64,000 nucleotides of DNA from a virus. The position numbers were made by a program, and so were the translations under genes. Position 1 is the stretch's first letter, and each line of letters starts with the position of its first letter. The stretch covers positions 41,972-105,971 of the IMG/VR virus record IMGVR_UViG_3300021962_000047. The stretch is one strand, 5' to 3'. The notes under the pieces were generated by a model. The model did not search any database. It was not told where the DNA came from and saw only the letters and a list, made by a program, of their open reading frames with translations. Positions 63,019 to 64,000 of the stretch are shown in pieces.

Positions 63019-63270
63019 TCACTCTTGCGATACTTTTGAAAAAACGTATTTTTTTGAGATTTCTTTGTTAAAGAATGACCCTTGGGATTCCGCCATTCTA
63101 AATTTTGTATATGCTTGGTGAGGAACACCTTCATATTCGTATTGTGTCCCATTTTTAAAAGTCACCAAAAGTTTTTTAGTTGCAGTATCGTAAATGGAAT
63201 AAATAACATTTGACGATTCAACTTCATTGATGATTTTTGTACCTTCTATTTTTTCACTTTTAATTGACAT
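63019..63270 (-). CDS. KTSC-domain protein (83 aa)
   Basis: 83 residues. ESSNVIYSIYDTATKKLLVT, FKNGTQYEYEGVPHQAYTKF, MAESQGSFFNKEISKKYVFS match the KTSC domain, a small alpha/beta fold found alone in many phages; role unknown, possibly RNA-related. Four bases separate it from the upstream 100-aa gene stop. Confidence 0.75.
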   Translation of the reverse strand: MSIKSEKIEGTKIINEVESSNVIYSIYDTATKKLLVTFKNGTQYEYEGVPHQAYTKFRMAESQGSFFNKEISKKYVFSKVSQE

Positions 63271-63274
63271 AGTG

Positions 63275-63577
63275 TTAATCTTTTAATGGTGTTTCTAAAT
63301 CTATTTTATATAATTCTTGCATTAAGTAATCAGTAAAATCTTTTTGATTTTCAATTAGACCATACTTTTTTAAATTTACATTAATATGATTTATATAATT
63401 TAAAAGTTTGTCCCTCATACGGTATCCTTCGGGGGATATATTCTCACCCTTTTCAAGGTCACTTTTTTTAACATTATTTTTTTGGAACAATATTCTCATT
63501 TCGTAATATGTTCTGAGTAGATTCTCAAAATCATCTTTCAAAACTGTGTCTAAGAATTTTTTCCAAGGTCTTTCCAT
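63275..63577 (-). CDS. Unknown helical protein (100 aa)
   Basis: 100 residues, all helix (KFLDTVLKDDFENLLRTYYE, RDKLLNYINHINVNLKKYGL, TDYLMQELYKIDLETPL). It starts with a TATTTAT motif only four bases from the ATG. No family is seen. Forms a two-gene unit with the KTSC gene. Confidence 0.6.
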   Translation of the reverse strand: MERPWKKFLDTVLKDDFENLLRTYYEMRILFQKNNVKKSDLEKGENISPEGYRMRDKLLNYINHINVNLKKYGLIENQKDFTDYLMQELYKIDLETPLKD

Positions 63578-63581
63578 AATA

Positions 63582-63588
63582 ATAAATA
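63582..63588 (-). promoter_or_regulatory. TATTTAT motif before 100-aa gene
   Basis: Exact TATTTAT on the minus strand, four bases before the ATG, the shortest spacing in the set. It directly follows the terminator hairpin at 63596. Confidence 0.55.
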
Positions 63589-63595
63589 CAAGAAA

Positions 63596-63614
63596 CCCCC
63601 ACTTTTGGTGGGGG
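63596..63614 (-). terminator. Hairpin terminator
   Basis: CCCCCAC (63596-63602) pairs with GTGGGGG (63608-63614) over a five-base loop; a short T-rich stretch follows on the minus strand (GGGTTTCTTG). It ends the UVR-motif gene. Confidence 0.7.
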
Positions 63615-63620
63615 CTCTAA

Positions 63621-64000
63621 TTAACCCTGATACTTTTTTAGTTGTTCTCTGATTTCGATTGCTAGTTCGAAATCTTGTTTTTCGATACAATCTTTGAGTT
63701 TAGCCTCAAGTTCCGCAATTAGGTCCTTATTATCTTCAAGGTCTTTAATCATATCACGAATCTTGATTGCCAGTAGAAAATCCTCGTTTTCGACTGCTCG
63801 GTCTAATTCTTTTTTTAGATTTTCAACATTTGCGGTTTCTTTCTTTTTAGTGTTAAATGGTTTCATACCTTCGGAACCGTAAGTTCTTACAATACTTGTA
63901 ATTTGGTATGAACCATCTTTTGATGTGAAGGTTTCTTTTGTCCAATCACCATTTTCATCAGTTCCTTTTTCTGTTGATGATTTACCAACAATATAACCAC
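63621..64000 (-). CDS. UVR-motif protein, partial (N-terminus beyond the right edge)
   Basis: The frame stays open from 63621 to the window end; an internal ATG at 63866 is not the true start, because in-frame coding runs on upstream (KGTDENGDWTKETFTSKDGS, YQITSIVRTYGSEG). At least 126 residues. The C-terminus has two UVR-like helices (DRAVENEDFLLAIKIRDMI and DCIEKQDFELAIEIREQLK), which in UvrB and Clp-type proteins bind partner proteins. The upstream part is beta-rich. Function unknown; an adaptor role is inferred. Confidence 0.65.
   Translation of the reverse strand, partial: GYIVGKSSTEKGTDENGDWTKETFTSKDGSYQITSIVRTYGSEGMKPFNTKKKETANVENLKKELDRAVENEDFLLAIKIRDMIKDLEDNKDLIAELEAKLKDCIEKQDFELAIEIREQLKKYQG

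Noticed and set aside
1-64000. tRNA genes or stop-codon reassignment
   Set aside because: No cloverleaf was recognised by eye, and all three stops end genes cleanly at neighbouring starts, so the standard code fits.

Overview
This window looks like part of the genome of a large T4-like (contractile-tailed) phage, and the host is probably a marine Flavobacteriia-type Bacteroidota. Three kinds of evidence support the phage assignment. The head and DNA-packaging block is T4-like (large terminase, portal, gp21-type protease, scaffold, gp23-type capsid protein), there is a long tail sheath gene, and there is a family B DNA polymerase and a gp55-like late sigma factor. Three kinds support the host. 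Start codons are preceded by A-rich leaders with almost no Shine-Dalgarno sequences. A few genes carry Bacteroidota-type promoters (TTG, 20 bases, TAnnTTTG-like). The phage also carries its own Bacteroidota-like ribosomal protein bS21. The DNA is AT-rich, genes are tightly packed and often overlap as ATGA or TAATG, and no tRNA, insertion sequence or CRISPR array was seen. No gene-free stretch exceeds 300 bases.

Layout. 1-4.5 kb (minus): tail sheath (runs off the left edge), gp15-like and neck-like proteins, with a 49-residue ribbon-helix-helix-like gene between them on the other strand. 4.5-9.4 kb (plus): SNF2-type helicase, a superoxide dismutase fused to a probable nuclease-like domain, a gp13-like neck protein and a small unknown. 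9.4-12.2 kb (minus): DNA polymerase. 12.3-22.6 kb (minus): an adhesin or tail-fibre locus of four genes, two of them dominated by hundreds of Thr/Pro-rich repeat residues that carry shuffled cysteine-rich modules and a lectin-like domain. 22.6-25 kb (plus): five small unknowns. 25-36.4 kb (plus): a nucleotide-sugar and glycan cluster (four glycosyltransferases, two sulfotransferases, a UDP-glucose-type dehydrogenase, a GDP-mannose 3,5-epimerase) mixed with dUTPase, exonuclease, HAD proteins and PhoH. 36.4-43.3 kb (plus): gp55-like sigma, then baseplate and other structural genes including a gp5-like OB-fold hub. 43.3-47.1 kb (minus): a cupin-like protein and a 1064-residue multidomain protein with M23 peptidase, peptidoglycan-binding, W-C-T and ParB-like parts. 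47.1-48.3 kb (plus): a small unknown and a class II tRNA-synthetase-like enzyme. 48.3-62.1 kb (minus): the head and packaging block, interrupted by the lone plus-strand bS21 gene and a pair of holin-like small membrane proteins. 62.1-64 kb (minus): nucleotidyltransferase, KTSC protein, and a UVR-motif protein that runs off the right edge.

How it works together. The most coherent regulatory signal is an exact TATTTAT heptamer found 4-34 bases upstream of 19 start codons, mostly of structural genes. It is not seen before the helicase, polymerase, nucleotide-sugar or bS21 genes. With the gp55-like sigma encoded here, this looks like a late-promoter system in which some mRNAs may be nearly leaderless. 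bS21 may adapt host ribosomes to such messages. The sugar cluster may modify virion or host-surface glycans. The Thr/Pro-repeat proteins are the likely variable host-recognition proteins.
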